The notes below the pieces were generated by a model. The model had not been told where the DNA came from and ran no database searches. It saw only the letters and a program-made list of their open reading frames with translations. The position numbers and the translations under genes were made by a program. Positions 63,301 to 64,000 of a stretch of DNA of 64,000 nucleotides are shown in pieces. The stretch's first letter is position 1. Each line of letters opens with the position of its first letter. The stretch covers positions 62,001-126,000 of the forward strand of contig JADJUV010000003.1 in NCBI GenBank assembly GCA_016716885.1, read 5' to 3'. The DNA is from Candidatus Trichofilum aggregatum. GTDB lineage: Bacteria > Chloroflexota > Anaerolineae > Promineifilales > Promineifilaceae.

Positions 63301-63989
63301 CGGTATCCCATGAGTTACGGACACCCATGACTTCCATCAAAGGGTATGCCGACCTCATGCTGATGGGAGCGGCTGGCCCCATGACGGAGCCACAAATCCG
63401 TTATCTGGAAGTGATAAAGAACAACGCCGACCGTTTACGGACGTTGGTGGACGAATTGTTAGATATTTCCCGCATTGAAACAGGCAAGACGGAATTAGAT
63501 TTGCGGCCGCTGGATATTCCTCAGTTAATACACCGCCTGTTAGATGAGCACTTACGCGGCCGCATGATGAACGAAGGCAAGAAAATGCTCCTTAGTGCTG
63601 AGGTAGAACCTGGTTTACCCCTGGTAAACGCCGATGCCACCCGTGCCCACCAAATCCTGCGTAACCTGCTAGACAATGCCTTCAACTACACACCAGATGG
63701 GGGGAATATTCAAGTTCTGGCCCGAACCGATGACAGTTATGTCGCCATCAGCGTTAAAGATAGCGGCGTCGGTATCGCCAAAGAAAACCAAAACAAGATC
63801 TTTGATCGCTTCTTCCGGGCCGAAGACACCGATATTCAACAAGTTCCCGGTACAGGCTTAGGTTTAGCGATTGTCCGCAGCCTGGTCGAAATGCATGGAG
63901 GCATCATCTTAGTAGACAGTGACATCGGTCATGGCTCCACTTTTACTTTTACTCTGCCCATTGTTGTAGCCGATGGGGAGATGGTCTAG
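60345..63989 (+). CDS. Multi-GAF/PAS sensor histidine kinase
   Basis: This 1214-residue soluble kinase has no membrane helix. An N-terminal PAS-like domain (1-110) is followed by about four GAF domains (roughly 140-300, 305-475, 485-640, 680-835) with a coiled coil near 650. A PAS domain follows (about 870-985), then the HisKA domain with the phospho-acceptor His in VSHELRTPMTS near residue 989. The HATPase has N box NLLDNAFNYT near 1107, G1 DSGVGIA and G2 GTGLGLAIV. It is likely the partner of the response regulator just upstream. Confidence 0.93.
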   Translation: MSNERLHALTWQFLDNVTEGVIITTPDGMVSYVNPAAQTWLGLTTIPRYGSISLAEIMPRLATDFQWQQLLAPVVSTHVFTINGHWQIRATPIKGAEDQFIQINITRNQIAAAAALSPETQTTSIHHLYLLSQSVLSEHNFDKKLQMIVEGLQTSGWQRVTLTLRDPDFTPRGFFSAGLSPQEHVFLQENLLPAPVWQQRFASQQFAHYRQGSAYFIPAEDPWAQANIGVVLPGHEPDHTPFYTNRWHPHDMLLIPLYNQQQEIMALVGLDAPSNGLRPDEFALQTIELYAQFIASVIETGQLLQSALNRTRELSILAEASAAITGSLEQETILSTMGEHLCRATQSVGYTIVEWSREDNQLMVLFDEGQEESEASALQGESFHLNDYASVFRVLTHDERLVFSVPSAELSYLPSAWLKESQTYTLLLLPLTIRGEMFGLIQLGVSGTAAATTPADLQILEAIVNSASIALENALLFDDTYKRELFFTALGRVSLALNATLDLKGVLDLICQESLSIFRLDGVYIWQVEAGQLVGIAAVSEEPESFIGHTISASNDKIFPALVRQKNEALFVNGFDESGPITLGLPTPVHVRAVLGVPLQRDNDIIGVLVLVEKNNPHRFTTQDVQRAAQFGVQAAIAMRNAQLFTELRKLNEELDQRVAERTHDLGEERDRVQILLRISSELAASLDEDRVLTRALELVNEVVNSTQGVILLIDQETGELMFKAALGGRQRDIPTGGLPTGLHRNEGLAGWIIKNQQAVIVNDTLTDDRWVNLPTSQEMRAALGVPLISGDEVIGVLMMFHKEPYSFTQEQLKLVEAAAIQVANAIYNSQLYLLIRDQANKLGNLLREEQIEAAKNQSILESIADGVLVADAEGTILIANEPVSRILDIPRNRLISRSVRSLLGVYGSSGDSWIDRIEDWSQSSDRIRSVPLSYLSDRLEVEDKVVSVNVAPVFAGNQFFGTVSIFRDITKEVEVDRMKSEFVSTVSHELRTPMTSIKGYADLMLMGAAGPMTEPQIRYLEVIKNNADRLRTLVDELLDISRIETGKTELDLRPLDIPQLIHRLLDEHLRGRMMNEGKKMLLSAEVEPGLPLVNADATRAHQILRNLLDNAFNYTPDGGNIQVLARTDDSYVAISVKDSGVGIAKENQNKIFDRFFRAEDTDIQQVPGTGLGLAIVRSLVEMHGGIILVDSDIGHGSTFTFTLPIVVADGEMV

Positions 63990-64000
63990 TCACGTAACGC

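Larger units (their letters stand above)
2020..63563. repeat. Highly iterated palindrome GCGGCCGC, about 103 copies
   Basis: Read by eye, start positions by region: 2020, 2132, 2962, 4214, 4524, 4967, 5426, 7149, 7769, 8048, 8680, 8896; 10600, 13273, 13892, 14742, 16744, 16940, 17529, 17809, 17839, 18316, 18887, 19546, 19802, 19967; 21047, 21318, 21931, 22518, 22883, 23159, 23672, 23762, 24728, 24839, 24943, 25019, 25472, 26343, 26571, 27671, 27799, 28057, 28471, 28648, 29147, 29679, 29939; 30086, 30229, 30827, 31128, 32148, 32888, 33775, 33961, 34385, 34391, 35462, 35758, 35764, 38108, 38951, 39939; 40219, 40857, 40908, 42232, 42906, 43054, 43832, 44787, 45142, 45161, 45634, 47154, 47611, 49641, 49861; 50371, 50499, 50819, 51129, 51135, 51258, 51677, 52190, 52655, 52946, 53425, 53972, 54982, 56904, 57090, 57823; 60214, 60675, 60681, 61689, 62796, 63503, 63556. 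About half extend to CGCGGCCGCG. Only 18316 and 47154 lie outside genes. Confidence 0.95.

Noticed and set aside
2020..63563. GCGGCCGC copies as NotI linker or vector contamination
   Set aside because: The copies are embedded in intact, conserved genes throughout the window, in all frames, with no vector sequence beside them.

Overview
This window looks like a chromosomal segment of a Chloroflexota bacterium, most likely an Anaerolineae/Ardenticatenia-type lineage. That placement is inferred from gene content: a split-subunit nuo operon, an archaeal-type phosphoglycerate mutase, secreted lamin-tail/DUF11/endonuclease proteins, Roadblock and DUF4388 proteins, and many GAF-domain regulators. 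No rRNA or other marker gene is present to confirm it. No phage, IS element or CRISPR array was seen.

Layout. 168-14162 (minus) is a complex I operon, nuoA to nuoM, without nuoN. 14375-18158 (minus) holds the principal sigma factor and DnaG primase. 18615-21957 (plus) carries a P450, a metallo-beta-lactamase-fold hydrolase and an FAD monooxygenase. 22042-25575 (minus) is a large lipoprotein with a nuclease-like domain. 25745-31155 contains tRNA-Asn, phosphoglycerate mutase, two DUF1801 paralogues, a methyltransferase, an aminotransferase and a Nudix-like protein. 31229-35907 (minus) contains two membrane proteins, a LysM lipoprotein, a Roadblock protein and urocanate hydratase. 36611-41831 holds a GAF response regulator, a ComM-like ATPase and a Ser/Thr kinase. 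42127-45196 (plus) is a ModE-like regulator followed by a tungstate-type ABC transporter. 45347-49979 (minus) holds a helical protein, a metallopeptidase resembling a contractile-injection cargo, and Lon. 50274-54112 contains a truncated acetyltransferase, a GerW-like pair and a second secreted nuclease-like protein. 54226-63989 (plus) is a signalling block: DUF4388, a small GTPase, a hydrolase/V4R pair, a left-handed beta-helix protein, a response regulator and a 1214-residue sensor kinase.

Three window-wide signals stand out. First, the 8-mer GCGGCCGC occurs about 103 times by eye, where one or two would be expected by chance, and almost always inside genes. It behaves like the cyanobacterial HIP1 highly iterated palindrome but with another sequence. 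Second, intergenic spacers are filled with several families of short-word repeats; in the nuo operon most gene junctions carry one. One family forms a leader of about 80 bp that ends in the ribosome-binding site of three unrelated genes. Third, at least seven genes, including nuoG and dnaG, are broken by single-base changes at short homopolymers. These look like assembly errors, so the genes are annotated here as whole units.
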